Source: Lactiplantibacillus paraplantarum (GTDB lineage: Bacteria > Bacillota > Bacilli > Lactobacillales > Lactobacillaceae). Taken from it: a DNA stretch of 64,000 bases. Positions 41,095 to 49,689 of the stretch are shown in pieces. The stretch's first letter is position 1. Every line of letters starts with the position of its first letter. The stretch is from NCBI RefSeq assembly GCF_003641145.1, contig NZ_CP032744.1, positions 2,914,001 through 2,978,000 of the forward strand, given 5' to 3'. Under the pieces are notes generated by a model. That model saw nothing but the letters and a program-made list of their open reading frames with translations, was not told where the DNA came from and did no database searches. The translations under genes were made by a program, and so were the position numbers.

Positions 41095-41517
41095 AAGATC
41101 CCTCCACAATTTCTAATGGCTTTGTTTCTAAATCTTAATGTTTTGCTATTATAGCACGACCTTAGCTTTCACTTAGTTGGTGTTTTTAACTACTAGATAC
41201 CGATTCAAACACAATCTAGGTCACTATACTTTGTTTTCTAAAGCGCACTAAGACGCTGTAATCGCTATCATAGCTGTAATTGTAGTGTTATTTTGCATGT
41301 TCCAGGTAAAATAATGGGCTTCGATTGGTCATTGTTTGAGTATCGCTAATAATAATTACTTTTTATGTTTGAGGCTTTAATTCCTAATAGACCTTTAGTA
41401 TTCTTACTCATAAAGGATATTGTCACTTTTTTTATATACCATGATTAGAACACATGCCAAAAACCGGCTCAGGTCTATTACCTGAACCGGTTCTCATCTA
41501 ACCACCATTACTGATCC
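41095..41517. other. Gene-free interval upstream of the permease
   Basis: AT-rich, with no reading frame or repeat recognised apart from the terminator at 41459-41492. It probably contains the permease promoter. Confidence 0.4.
41459..41492 (-). terminator. Terminator of the DUF915 hydrolase gene
   Basis: AACCGGTTCAGGT and ACCTGAGCCGGTT pair around AATAG, then TTT on the minus strand. Confidence 0.85.
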
Positions 41518-42432
41518 TTACCATAGAAAAGCAATCATCTTACGTGCCACAGTCGGATTTTGATTCAATGCACAGTGCGCAGCCTGATTGCCACTATAGA
41601 AAGCTTCTTGATACTGCGCTAACTTTCCACGTAATAAATAGCGAATGGAGCGTGCTGAAGCGACCCCTACAAACCCATCGTTATTATAGCCCGTATTCGT
41701 ATCACCGTAGACGTTCAACAGCTTAACGTCGTTGGGGAAATTATGTCGATACTTTAGCATTTCCGCAAAGTGCTTCGTAAATCGACTGGGTTTGACTGCC
41801 AAACGTCGAACCTGAGCTTCAGTCTGTGTATTCAAAAAGCCCGTTAGCCCGTCAAATGGCCCACCAATTGTCACGATTTTATTCAGGGTCGGCACTCGTT
41901 GATCATGCCCATACTTCAATGCTTGATTAACAATATCATTAGCACCAAGAGAATGACCAACCGCATTGTAAGCCTTTACGCCATACTTCGACTTTAATTG
42001 CACCAAAACTTGATGTAACCAGTAGATTTGGACTTTTTGTGAGGCGTGGTTGTCTTGGAAAACAACTTGAACCATCGGGTTTTTAATTGATTTTCGCCAG
42101 TAGCCTTTAAAAGCCATCACGCCATTCTTATAGACATGCACGACTAATGCCTTTTGTGCTGCCCCGGCTTTTTCAGCCTTATGAATCAGATAGTTCGTCG
42201 AATACGCACCACCGTTGTACCCATGTAAAAAAACGGTCGCTGTCTTTGATTGCTGATACTGATTTCTTAATACTCGTGCAGAATCTGGTCGCAACTGACT
42301 CGTCACTTTCGTAATCTTGGTATCATTATTACGGGCACCGATTAAAACCCCAGTCACACCAATAACAAAAGCAATCAATAACAATTGAACCACCGTTCGC
42401 CAACGTTTCACCAAAGTTATCGTACCCTTCAT
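41518..42432 (-). CDS. DUF915 alpha/beta hydrolase, membrane-anchored or exported
   Basis: A 304-residue lactobacillar cell-surface hydrolase type. Residues 12-33 form an uncleaved-looking signal/anchor helix (VVQLLLIAFVIGVTGVLIG). The alpha/beta fold follows: FLHGYNGGAYST (oxyanion region), GHSLGAND with the nucleophile Ser, Asp in NVYGDTNTGYNNDGFV and His in AAHCAL. The family is common in L. plantarum, with many paralogues of unknown substrate. Single gene. Confidence 0.88.
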   Translation of the reverse strand: MKGTITLVKRWRTVVQLLLIAFVIGVTGVLIGARNNDTKITKVTSQLRPDSARVLRNQYQQSKTATVFLHGYNGGAYSTNYLIHKAEKAGAAQKALVVHVYKNGVMAFKGYWRKSIKNPMVQVVFQDNHASQKVQIYWLHQVLVQLKSKYGVKAYNAVGHSLGANDIVNQALKYGHDQRVPTLNKIVTIGGPFDGLTGFLNTQTEAQVRRLAVKPSRFTKHFAEMLKYRHNFPNDVKLLNVYGDTNTGYNNDGFVGVASARSIRYLLRGKLAQYQEAFYSGNQAAHCALNQNPTVARKMIAFLW

Positions 42433-42616
42433 TAATGTTTACCCGTTTTATTTTACGCGTTTGAATTGAAATAACCAACAATCCATTTCATAATTTACCA
42501 GCCATAATAGTTCCCATTGCAACCAAATAATATTCTTTCCACACCAATCTCGTTATAATAGATTTATTGGGTTAAATAACTAACCTAATCAAATTGTTCA
42601 TTCTTGGAGGATCATT

Positions 42617-43117
42617 ATGGAAAAACCAACGTTTAAATATCCTGACAAGGCCGCGTATGAATTTGTCATTCAGGCCTTAGCCGCAAAGGGAATTACTTAT
42701 CATGAAATTGCCCACATCACCTATAATTTACAAACAAAGTATGTTCCTAACCTAACCATTGAAGAGTGTGAAAGGGAAACTCAAGAAGTCTTGCACAAGC
42801 GCGAACTGCTGAACAATGCAATGGTTGCATTAGAACTAGATCGACTGGCAACTGATGGGCAATTAAGCGAGCCGCTCCAATCAATTATTGCTAGCGATGC
42901 AGGCGTTTTCGGTGTTGATGAAGGGTTAGCGCTCAATATGGCTAATATCTACGGTACAATTGGCGTCACTAACTACGGGTATGTTGATAAAGTTAAGGAA
43001 GGGGTTATTAAAAAGCTCGATACTGATAAGTCGGGGGTTGTTAACACATTTATCGATGACTTAGTTGGTGCGATTGCAGCAGCCGTCGCAGCTAAAATTG
43101 CCCATAAGTATGCCTAA
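42617..43117 (+). CDS. PgpA-related protein (YutG type)
   Basis: A 166-residue soluble-looking relative of phosphatidylglycerophosphatase A. Matches Bacillus YutG: YVPNLTIEECERETQEVLHKRE, YGTIGVTNYGYVDKVKEG and the C-terminal FIDDLVGAIAAAVAAKIAH. It lacks the long membrane helices of E. coli PgpA, so a phosphatase role on lipid is uncertain. ATG with GGAGG about seven bases upstream. Single gene, terminated by a bidirectional hairpin. Confidence 0.85.
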   Translation: MEKPTFKYPDKAAYEFVIQALAAKGITYHEIAHITYNLQTKYVPNLTIEECERETQEVLHKRELLNNAMVALELDRLATDGQLSEPLQSIIASDAGVFGVDEGLALNMANIYGTIGVTNYGYVDKVKEGVIKKLDTDKSGVVNTFIDDLVGAIAAAVAAKIAHKYA

Positions 43118-43164
43118 TAAATTATTTTTTCACTATTACTAAGAATAATTAAATTAATGATAGC

Positions 43165-43220
43165 AAAAGACGTCGCTTACCTGTACACATCAGTTTTTGA
43201 TGACAGGTAGCGACGTCTTT
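43165..43220. terminator. Bidirectional terminator
   Basis: AAAAGACGTCGCT and AGCGACGTCTTTT form the outer stem, continued by ACCTGT with ACAGGT. Serves the PgpA-like and the Spx-like genes. Confidence 0.85.
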
Positions 43221-43271
43221 TCTATTATGGTTCACCCAAAAGCTACGGCAGCCACTCATAAGCCGGTAACT

Positions 43272-43676
43272 TTAAGCCATTTGATGTTGTGACATTGCTT
43301 GCATTTTTAGAATCCGTTGATCACGTGGAATAAACATCCGAATCTCATCTTGGTTAAAACCGCATAACAGCCGGTGATCGTCAAAGATAATTGGGCGCCG
43401 CAATAATTGCGGTGTTTGGCTTAGTACTCGAACAGCTTCACTTAACGGCATATCTTCAATCGGTGTCGTCTTACTCAGCTGGTGATAAGCATTGGATTTA
43501 GTACTAATCAAATCATCAATGCCATTGTACGTGTACTGTAGTAGATGCTTAATCTCAGTTTCCGTTAACGGCTGGGCATTCATATTCCGTTCATGAAACG
43601 GAATCCGATGCTCAAGTAGCCAACGATGGGCCTTGCGACAACTTGCGGTACTTGGTAACACACATAAGTTTATCAT
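43272..43676 (-). CDS. Spx/ArsC-family regulator lacking the CxxC pair
   Basis: A 134-residue Spx-type thioredoxin-fold protein. It has SCRKAHRWLLEH at the active site, QLLRRPIIFDD with the RPI motif and LLCGFNQDEIRMFIPR, all typical of Spx proteins that bind the RNA polymerase alpha subunit. In Spx proper, two Cys in CxxC act as a redox switch; here the first Cys is Thr (PSTASCRK), so only one remains. It may be redox-insensitive or sense through one thiol. ClpXP-directed C terminus differs too. Confidence 0.85.
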   Translation of the reverse strand: MINLCVLPSTASCRKAHRWLLEHRIPFHERNMNAQPLTETEIKHLLQYTYNGIDDLISTKSNAYHQLSKTTPIEDMPLSEAVRVLSQTPQLLRRPIIFDDHRLLCGFNQDEIRMFIPRDQRILKMQAMSQHQMA

Positions 43677-43883
43677 AAAATTATCCCCAATCTTGCTTGC
43701 CTAACAATGCAGCCCCCATTATTGTGCACTGTAATAGTTGACGTCATTAATTAACAACACAATCATAGCAAAATTCAACGGTAATTGCTAGCGTTTTCAA
43801 AAAATAATTAAAATAATTTGATAAGCGCAGTTTATTACAAGGATTATTCACATTTAGCCTATACCAATATTTAAAATTTTATA

Positions 43884-44258
43884 TTAAATCGTTGGTAATT
43901 TACCGCTAGCAATCAGGTATTCCCGCAGTACCACTGCCTGGTTATGCTGTTCGTCCTTAGCTCCAAACAATAAAATCACATTTGTTTTGGTAAGTTGTTC
44001 GGCAACTTGGCTAATAAAGCTGGCTGTCAGCGGATTTGCATCTAGTTCCGCCTGATAGCGAGCCACAAATTCTGGATACTTGGCCGACTCATGATTGAAC
44101 CACTTGCGAAGCGTCGTGGACGGCCCGATTTCTTTAACCCAATCGTCCAACTGAGCATTGACCTTTGAAATACCACGGGGCCACAACCGATCTACTAGTA
44201 ATCGATAACCATCCGTATCGACTGGCTTCGTATAAATCCGTTCCAATTTCAATTGCAT
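43884..44258 (-). CDS. DUF488 family protein (YeaO-like)
   Basis: A 124-residue cytosolic protein: ERIYTKPVDTDGYRLLVDRLWPRGISK at the N terminus is the DUF488 signature, followed by WFNHESAKYPEFVARY and a C-terminal VILLFGAKDEQHNQAVVLREYL strand-helix. No reaction is known for the family. ATG at 44258 with GGAGGG eight bases upstream. Single gene. Confidence 0.85.
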   Translation of the reverse strand: MQLKLERIYTKPVDTDGYRLLVDRLWPRGISKVNAQLDDWVKEIGPSTTLRKWFNHESAKYPEFVARYQAELDANPLTASFISQVAEQLTKTNVILLFGAKDEQHNQAVVLREYLIASGKLPTI

Positions 44259-44443
44259 TAAAACACCCTCCACTTGTTCGTTATAGTTGCCGATTCATGA
44301 TCATCGACAATAACATATCATGCTACTTGACCATAAGCTAACTTTATTATAACGCAGGTATTAAGAACGTTAAATCTGACCAACCATTTCCAGCAACCAC
44401 ATTGCGGCTAAATCAAACATAGTCTTCACCATCACATTAAAAC

Positions 44444-44478
44444 AAAAAATTTCAGGTCCGTGACGGCCCCTGAAATTT
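44444..44478 (-). terminator. Terminator of the 107-residue unknown gene
   Basis: AAATTTCAGG and CCTGAAATTT around an 11-base loop, then TTTTG on the minus strand. Confidence 0.8.
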
Positions 44479-44522
44479 GTCTCCGTAGCTCAACTAGCCA
44501 CCATATTATCGATACAGACGTG

Positions 44523-44846
44523 TTAACCTTCGCCAATTACAACCTCAACCTGCCCACGCTTAGGGACGAAGTTGATATTATAAATAGGCTCACGTAATAC
44601 TTTTTCGTATTCTTCTAAAACATCTTGTGGCAACGGTGTGTGTGCGGCCAACGCTTGCATTAAATCATCGACCGAATACACGTCCTCCATGTTAATAAAA
44701 ATCCGCATATTACCCACTACATCATTCAGTAGTTCCGTTAAAATCGCATTTGGTTTGCCATTACCATCCGTAACAACTACTTGATTACTGTCAACTTCTT
44801 TATGGTCTATCTTTGTTAACTTAACGATATCAAATACATTTAGCAT
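44523..44846 (-). CDS. Unknown 107-residue acidic protein
   Basis: I do not recognise it. Soluble, acidic, beginning MLNVFDIVKLTKIDHKEVDS, with a VVVTDGNGKPNAIL turn and a beta-rich C terminus (INFVPKRGQVEVVIGEG). The start is sound: GGAGGG six bases before the ATG. It lies just after mutY on the same strand, 90 bases apart. Confidence 0.7.
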   Translation of the reverse strand: MLNVFDIVKLTKIDHKEVDSNQVVVTDGNGKPNAILTELLNDVVGNMRIFINMEDVYSVDDLMQALAAHTPLPQDVLEEYEKVLREPIYNINFVPKRGQVEVVIGEG

Positions 44847-44936
44847 GCGCGACCCTCCGTCACAATATTAATTTGGCTATATTCTACCACAACCATAGCA
44901 TATCTGAAGGATGAAAAGTATTTAATATTGACTGAA

Positions 44937-46037
44937 TTAATCAGTCTCATAATGGGCAAAAATCTTCTCTTGAACCTTAGGCATCGGGAGTCGTTGCCGC
45001 TCGGATAGTGAAAATGTCTGACCTGCAAAGTATGCTAAGTCACTTAACATAACTTGGCCACCCAAGCCTTGAATCGTCCACTTCTGATGTGTAAATGTGT
45101 GGATTACTGGACGACCAGCAAGGTATTGGGCCGTTAATTGCAGCTGGTATTCCCGCTTAAAATAAGTCTCTACCGCGGTCACTAAGTCCGTTGGTTGGTA
45201 ATCATCGTCCAGTCCTAAATCGGCAATTGGGATCAGTGGAACTGTCCACAAATTAGCAAGCATCCCGTTACTAGGTCGTTTGGTCATCAGCCAACGATCT
45301 TGCATCTTGGCCAACACCGCCACATAAGCGACTGGCTTAGGCCGGGGTTTCTTGGTCTTGACCGGATAGGCAAGTTCATCACCATCCAAATAAGCTTGAT
45401 TAAACCGTTTTACTGGTGAATGAGCCGTGTCCGGTTGTCGAGCAGTCATGTAGCTTGACCCTAAATCCATAATGGCCTGGTTGAAATCTCCTGGACGCTC
45501 ATGTGAAATAATCTGACTAATTACATGTTCAAACAAGGCCCGCGTCTGGGGTTTAGCAATATCAGCATCAATCTTAAGTAAGCGACTAAAGACGCGGTAA
45601 GCATTACCATCCACGGCCGGAACGGGTTCATTGAACGCAATACTGGCAATGGCCCCCGCCGTATACGGTCCAATCCCGATTAATTCCGTTAGCTCAGCAG
45701 CAGTTTGCGGCCACTGACCATCATAATCTGTTAACAATTGTTTCGCACACCGCTGCATATTACGGACCCGTGAATAATAACCCAAGCCTTCCCAAGCTTT
45801 TAATAATTGTGATTCTGGTGCAGCAGCCAAATCAGCAACCGTTGGAAAAAGCTTCATAAACCGTTGATAATATGGAATCACCGTCTGTACCTGTGTCTGC
45901 TGTAACATGATTTCAGAGACCCAGACATGGTAAGGCTCATGATCATGTCGCCAGGGCAAGTCTCGGCCTTCCTGGTCAAACCAGTCTAATAACGTGGTCT
46001 GAAAGTCTTTAATTGTTGCCGCATCCCATTCAATCAT
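44937..46037 (-). CDS. mutY: A/G-specific adenine glycosylase MutY, without iron-sulfur cysteines
   Basis: Removes adenine mispaired with 8-oxoguanine. The 366-residue protein has the HhH motif LIGIGPYTAGAIAS, catalytic Glu42 (SEIMLQQTQV) and Asp143 (VPAVDGNAYRV), and the C-terminal Nudix-like domain for 8-oxoG recognition. The [4Fe-4S] loop C-x6-C-x2-C-x5-C is kept in spacing, but the positions read Met197, Thr204, Ser207 and Asn213. This is a clusterless MutY, a type known from lactic acid bacteria. A terminator lies between it and the gene upstream. Confidence 0.94.
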   Translation of the reverse strand: MIEWDAATIKDFQTTLLDWFDQEGRDLPWRHDHEPYHVWVSEIMLQQTQVQTVIPYYQRFMKLFPTVADLAAAPESQLLKAWEGLGYYSRVRNMQRCAKQLLTDYDGQWPQTAAELTELIGIGPYTAGAIASIAFNEPVPAVDGNAYRVFSRLLKIDADIAKPQTRALFEHVISQIISHERPGDFNQAIMDLGSSYMTARQPDTAHSPVKRFNQAYLDGDELAYPVKTKKPRPKPVAYVAVLAKMQDRWLMTKRPSNGMLANLWTVPLIPIADLGLDDDYQPTDLVTAVETYFKREYQLQLTAQYLAGRPVIHTFTHQKWTIQGLGGQVMLSDLAYFAGQTFSLSERQRLPMPKVQEKIFAHYETD

Positions 46038-46048
46038 CTTAATCCTCC

Positions 46049-46089
46049 AAAAAAGGCCACGATTCTTCGTTACTTCGAAGTTCGTGGCC
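46049..46089 (-). terminator. Terminator between the 121-residue gene and mutY
   Basis: GGCCACGA and TCGTGGCC with an inner CTTCG pairing, then TTTTTT on the minus strand. Confidence 0.85.
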
Positions 46090-46105
46090 GCCTGTTTACT
46101 AATTT

Positions 46106-46471
46106 TTAGTCTAAAGTATTTGCCAGATCTACCAGCGTCTTTTCATAGTGATCAGTAACACTCTCATCCTGAAAATCGGCGTTAAAAACCGCCAACGTTA
46201 AATACTCCGGATATTTTAAAATGACCGTAGCTAATTGATTATTAATTTCTGGGTACTTTTGATCCTCGTTGTTTAAAATATCAAGACTCGCTTGATAACA
46301 AACATTGGCAAGAAACAAATAATCAACAAAATAATTAAATCCTGGTTCATTCTTCAATTCAAAATGCGCCTTAACATCCACCGTTTCCGAAATATTAGTC
46401 AAATACTTCGTTACAATTTCTTGATACTGACGTAACAACTCCGTCTTAGCTTTTGCATGTACCGTCGCCAT
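46106..46471 (-). CDS. Unknown 121-residue helical protein
   Basis: Not recognised. All-helical, acidic and soluble: two clear helices (KAKTELLRQYQEIVTKYL and FNYFVDYLFLANVCYQASLDIL) and an aromatic-rich C-terminal half (YPEYLTLAVFNADFQ). ATG with GGGG-rich ribosome site about nine bases upstream. Lies in the same direction as the putative immunity gene, 35 bases after it, so the two may be one unit. Confidence 0.65.
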   Translation of the reverse strand: MATVHAKAKTELLRQYQEIVTKYLTNISETVDVKAHFELKNEPGFNYFVDYLFLANVCYQASLDILNNEDQKYPEINNQLATVILKYPEYLTLAVFNADFQDESVTDHYEKTLVDLANTLD

Positions 46472-46506
46472 AAAAATATCCCCACCTATTTTAATCTCTG
46501 TGAAGA

Positions 46507-47013
46507 TTATAGCATACGGCGTAACCCCTGCTGAATATTAGCTGCTAATCCAGCTAACTGATCGTACTGCCATTGCCGCTCAGCCGTAACTGCCGCAGCA
46601 TTATTCGGTTGCGTTAAATTAATCAATTTAATCGCTTGATCCGAAGCCCGCAGCGCATTTTCATCCGCATCGGCCGACGCTACCGCCCACCGGACACAAT
46701 CCAACGCAGCAGCACCAATTGAACTTGTTGTCGTCGCACTTAACTTAGTTAGTCGTGCCAAAGCTTGGCGCACCTGGTAACCACTAACCAGATTAACTTG
46801 CCACAATTCATTAGCATCAATTGCGAGTCGCAACTGCCGATCATATTTCTGTTGATTATCAACATACTGCAAGGCTTTCTTAGCGATTATTAACGCCCAT
46901 TTAGCCAATTGTTGTTGTGAGAGTTCACCAGTCAAAGCTTCGATTTGGCCCCGTATTCCAGGGTCATCGTCAATCTCAATCTTAGGGTGACTCGGTCTAA
47001 AACCTTCCGTCAT
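46507..47013 (-). CDS. Putative immunity protein (Imm5-like)
   Basis: A 168-residue all-helical, Ala-rich protein resembling the Imm5 group of putative immunity proteins: WALIIAKKALQYVD, DANELWQVNLVSGYQVRQAL, a run of Ala helices, and the closing AERQWQYDQLAGLA. Those proteins are predicted, not proven, to counter polymorphic toxins. No toxin gene is adjacent. ATG at 47013 with AGGA seven bases upstream. Family assignment is by pattern memory and tentative. Confidence 0.5.
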   Translation of the reverse strand: MTEGFRPSHPKIEIDDDPGIRGQIEALTGELSQQQLAKWALIIAKKALQYVDNQQKYDRQLRLAIDANELWQVNLVSGYQVRQALARLTKLSATTTSSIGAAALDCVRWAVASADADENALRASDQAIKLINLTQPNNAAAVTAERQWQYDQLAGLAANIQQGLRRML

Positions 47014-47247
47014 CACGCATTCCTACTTTCTTACAAATCCGACAACCATACTAACCTAATTATGATCAATATTTAGGCCTATCGACATATCGATAGGTTT
47101 AAATTGTACCAGAAATCGAGCCAACATGTGAGTATCTGCTTCCAGATTTCATAAAAAATTTACATTCTTTTGTAACCGTTTCATGGTTGATAATAACAAC
47201 CAAAAACGGCCCACCATTTAATCACTGGCAAGTCGTCTTGAAGACCA

Positions 47248-47691
47248 TTATTGAATTTCAATATGATGAGTATCAGCTGCAGCCTTCTTGGGTAACGTTA
47301 ACTGCAACACGCCATTTTCATAACGCGCTTCGATCTTATCAACATCGATATCTGGTAAGGCGTACTGCCGGCCAAAACGTCCGGTTTGCCGTTCACTAGC
47401 AATAATATTGCCATCCTTATCGCTCTCATCGCTGATACTATCACGTTTCACAGCAATCGATAATGTCCCATCACGATACTTCAAGGCAATGTCTTGCTTA
47501 TCGATTCCGGGAACGTCAACTTTCATAGTATACTGGTCGTCATTTTCTTTAATATCAGTCTTTAGTACCGACCCATGACTACCAGCGTTTAGAATGGTTC
47601 GTCCTAAACCATTTACTAAATCATCCATCTTAGTCCAATCATTCAACCGATCAAATAAATCATTGTGCCAATTCATCATATCGTTAGCCAT
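47248..47691 (-). CDS. Small heat-shock protein, Hsp20 family
   Basis: Holdase chaperone, 147 residues. Alpha-crystallin domain from about residue 42 to 138: YTMKVDVPGIDKQDIALKY, ERQTGRFGRQYALP and the closing GVLQLTLPK that carries the GxLxxxxP signature. N-terminal part is Asp/Asn/Trp-rich as usual. The ATG has AAAGGGTG nine bases upstream. It is one of several sHsp genes expected in L. plantarum. A perfect CIRCE operator lies upstream, so HrcA control is likely. Confidence 0.94.
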   Translation of the reverse strand: MANDMMNWHNDLFDRLNDWTKMDDLVNGLGRTILNAGSHGSVLKTDIKENDDQYTMKVDVPGIDKQDIALKYRDGTLSIAVKRDSISDESDKDGNIIASERQTGRFGRQYALPDIDVDKIEARYENGVLQLTLPKKAAADTHHIEIQ

Positions 47692-47758
47692 TATGCAATC
47701 ACCCTTTCAATTTGTTTACATCATTAATAATAAGCACTTTTAGCAAGATTGCAACGAT

Positions 47759-47785
47759 TTAGCACTCGTTACAAGTGAGTGCTAA
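47759..47785. promoter_or_regulatory. CIRCE operator (HrcA) for hsp20
   Basis: TTAGCACTC-N9-GAGTGCTAA, an exact match to the consensus. It precedes a promoter on the minus strand (TTGCAA, 16 bases, TATTAT, near 47727-47755) and is about 70 bases from the hsp20 start. It also begins two bases from the stop of the next gene. Confidence 0.93.
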
Positions 47786-47786
47786 A

Positions 47787-48125
47787 TCAATTCACCCGGT
47801 AAGCCTGCATGTCAACTGGAATCACTCTGACCATCTTGCGTGGCGTAATTGTTAATGCTTGAGTTGTCGCCTTAGTGGGCCAACGTGACTGGGGACGATC
47901 GGCCAATTCCAGTCCGACTAACATCCGAATCCGATCTAAAATATCCGGCACCCCAAATGCATTATCCCCCTGATTGAGCGAAGTCTGTAACATATTAATG
48001 GCAACATGTAAGTGTTGCTCATGAAAGCTAAAGGTTACTGGCACATAAACTAAGTCTGTGGACGGTAGCTGTTCCTGCGCCAATACTGTATCAAGCTGTG
48101 CCATGAACGCTGTGAATTGATCCAT
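47787..48125 (-). CDS. Unknown 112-residue protein
   Basis: Not recognised. Soluble, with a helical N terminus (QFTAFMAQLDTVLAQEQLP), a central hydrophobic stretch VYVPVTFSFHEQHLHVAINML and FGVPDILDRIRMLVGLEL, and a basic C terminus. The start chosen (48125) has GGGGGTGA five bases upstream; an ATG six codons earlier is possible. Upstream of hsp20 in the same direction, but CIRCE and its promoter separate them. Confidence 0.6.
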   Translation of the reverse strand: MDQFTAFMAQLDTVLAQEQLPSTDLVYVPVTFSFHEQHLHVAINMLQTSLNQGDNAFGVPDILDRIRMLVGLELADRPQSRWPTKATTQALTITPRKMVRVIPVDMQAYRVN

Positions 48126-48249
48126 TTGCGTCACCCCCATCATTAATTACCGCTATTATACTGCAAGACTTATCAGACAGCTATTTAAATGGACAGCCCT
48201 TGTTACCTGCCTAAAGCACTGTGCCAATTATTATTTAATATTAACTATC

Positions 48250-48600
48250 CGCGTTGTGTTAGTTACTGTTTGGGATAAATCATGATTAAAGCAGGCCGGT
48301 TGGTTAATTTGATGTTCGTCAGCGTGTGTACGTTTTATACCGACTTTCGGGACTGGGTACCAATGGTTTGAACAGAGCCGACATGATTCGAACTCACGTA
48401 GAAACTCGCTGCGCAATTGCAAATACAAGTCTTCTCCTAGTCTGGGAAATCCCCTTACGTCAGTATAAAGTGTCTGTTTGAAACACTCACTATCAATGTC
48501 GTAACTGAAAACTAAATAAATCGTTGCAGTTACTATCAATCCTATAATCAAATCTCAAAACCATTGCTGTATGTAAAATAACGACTAGTTTAACTAATTC
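48250..48600 (-). mobile_element. Truncated copy 4 of the TIR-bounded element
   Basis: One terminus is present at 48250-48294 (CGCGTTGTGTTAGTTA, then AAATCATGATTAAAG), followed by GTTCGTCAGCG and a degraded GGGACTGGGTACCAATGG module. A block near 48520-48600 aligns to 35772-35860 of copy 3 on the opposite strand. The far end is absent. A 106-codon frame across it is not a gene. Confidence 0.6.
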
Positions 48601-48664
48601 GTTTATTAATTACGAGCCTTTCAGTGGCGAGGCGTCACAACTAACTTTTTAGGCAAAACAAAAA

Positions 48665-48686
48665 GGACGAAACCAATGTCTCGCCC
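48665..48686 (-). terminator. Terminator of the 47-residue gene
   Basis: GGGCGAGAC and GTTTCGTCC around ATTG, then TTTTTG on the minus strand. Confidence 0.8.
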
Positions 48687-48710
48687 TAACTGAAGAATCA
48701 CGCTAAATTA

Positions 48711-48854
48711 TTAGCTATTAGATAACTTTTTAGCATCTTCGTCGATCGTTTCGAAACCGGAAACGCCGCTCTTCTTCTTTGGATGCTTTGCACGTTCTTC
48801 TTCGGCTTTTTGAATCATAGCCTTTTTTTGTTCCTTGCTAAGCTTTTGTGCCAT
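48711..48854 (-). CDS. 47-residue charged small protein
   Basis: A compact small gene: begins MAQKLSKEQKKAMIQKAEEE, has a Lys-rich middle (AKHPKKKSG) and ends DEDAKKLSNS. AGAGGCG lies seven bases ahead of the ATG, and a terminator follows the stop. Likely intrinsically disordered or a single helix. Not recognised as a named family. The promoter, ribosome site and terminator make it a believable gene. Confidence 0.7.
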   Translation of the reverse strand: MAQKLSKEQKKAMIQKAEEERAKHPKKKSGVSGFETIDEDAKKLSNS

Positions 48855-49019
48855 GATTATCGCCTCTTTTATCTTGGCCAACGAAGTAAAACTTCGCTAC
48901 AAGTTCATTATAGGTCTAAATTCAAAAAGTAGCACAAATTTAATCGATTTTTTTTGAAACTGCTTACTTGCATTCTGTAATTATTAAGTTTACAGTTAGG
49001 GTGTTCAGGAGGGGATTAC

Positions 49020-49658
49020 ATGACAAAAGTATTAATCTTAGGGGCAGCGGGCCAAATCGCCCGACTAGCCGAACAACAATTTTTAGCCAACACATCCGAT
49101 AATTTGACACTTTACTTACGTAACAGCAGTCGAGTCGCGGACCTACAATCCGATCGGGTAACGATTATCGATGGTGATACAACTGATGAAGCTAAATTAA
49201 CATTGGCAATGGCTGACCAAGACGTCGTTTATGCCAATCTTGCTGGTCAAAATATCAAACAGCAGGCCCAAACCGTCTTAAAGGCTATGCATGCAAGTGG
49301 TCTCAAGCGGCTCATTTGGATTTCAACGTTAGGTATTTACAATGAAGTCCCTGGTAAATTCGGCCAGTGGAACAATGCAACATTAGGGAGCTACTTGACC
49401 CGGTACTATGACGCAGCTGAAGTTTTGGAAAACTCCGATCTTGATTACACCATTATTCGGCCCGCATGGTTAACTGATAAAGACGAAATCGACTACGAGA
49501 CAACCCAGCGTAACGAACCTTTCAAAGGTACTGAAGTTTCACGAAAAAGTATTGCGGCACTCGTTGTCAAGTTAGCTCAAGATTCGACAAGCGGTATTCG
49601 TACATCTTTGGGTGTTAATAAACCTAATACCGATGGCGACAAACCAGCTTGGTATTAA
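49020..49658 (+). CDS. NAD(P)-binding atypical SDR (NmrA/YwnB-like)
   Basis: A 212-residue Rossmann-fold protein: VLILGAAGQIARLAEQQFL gives the dinucleotide loop GxxGxxA, IIDGDTTDE and VVYANLAGQ follow, and ISTLGIYNE with TIIRPAWLTD fits atypical short-chain dehydrogenases. Many such proteins are oxidative-stress-linked reductases or redox sensors, and the usual catalytic YxxxK is not obvious. ATG preceded by AGGAGGGG. Single gene with terminator. Confidence 0.88.
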   Translation: MTKVLILGAAGQIARLAEQQFLANTSDNLTLYLRNSSRVADLQSDRVTIIDGDTTDEAKLTLAMADQDVVYANLAGQNIKQQAQTVLKAMHASGLKRLIWISTLGIYNEVPGKFGQWNNATLGSYLTRYYDAAEVLENSDLDYTIIRPAWLTDKDEIDYETTQRNEPFKGTEVSRKSIAALVVKLAQDSTSGIRTSLGVNKPNTDGDKPAWY

Positions 49659-49689
49659 TTCATTACAATAACCCTAAGCTTAAATAACT

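Noticed and set aside
48231..48551. 106-codon frame on the minus strand with a hydrophobic N terminus
   Set aside because: It reads through the degraded element copy 4, has no ribosome site and no coding conservation.
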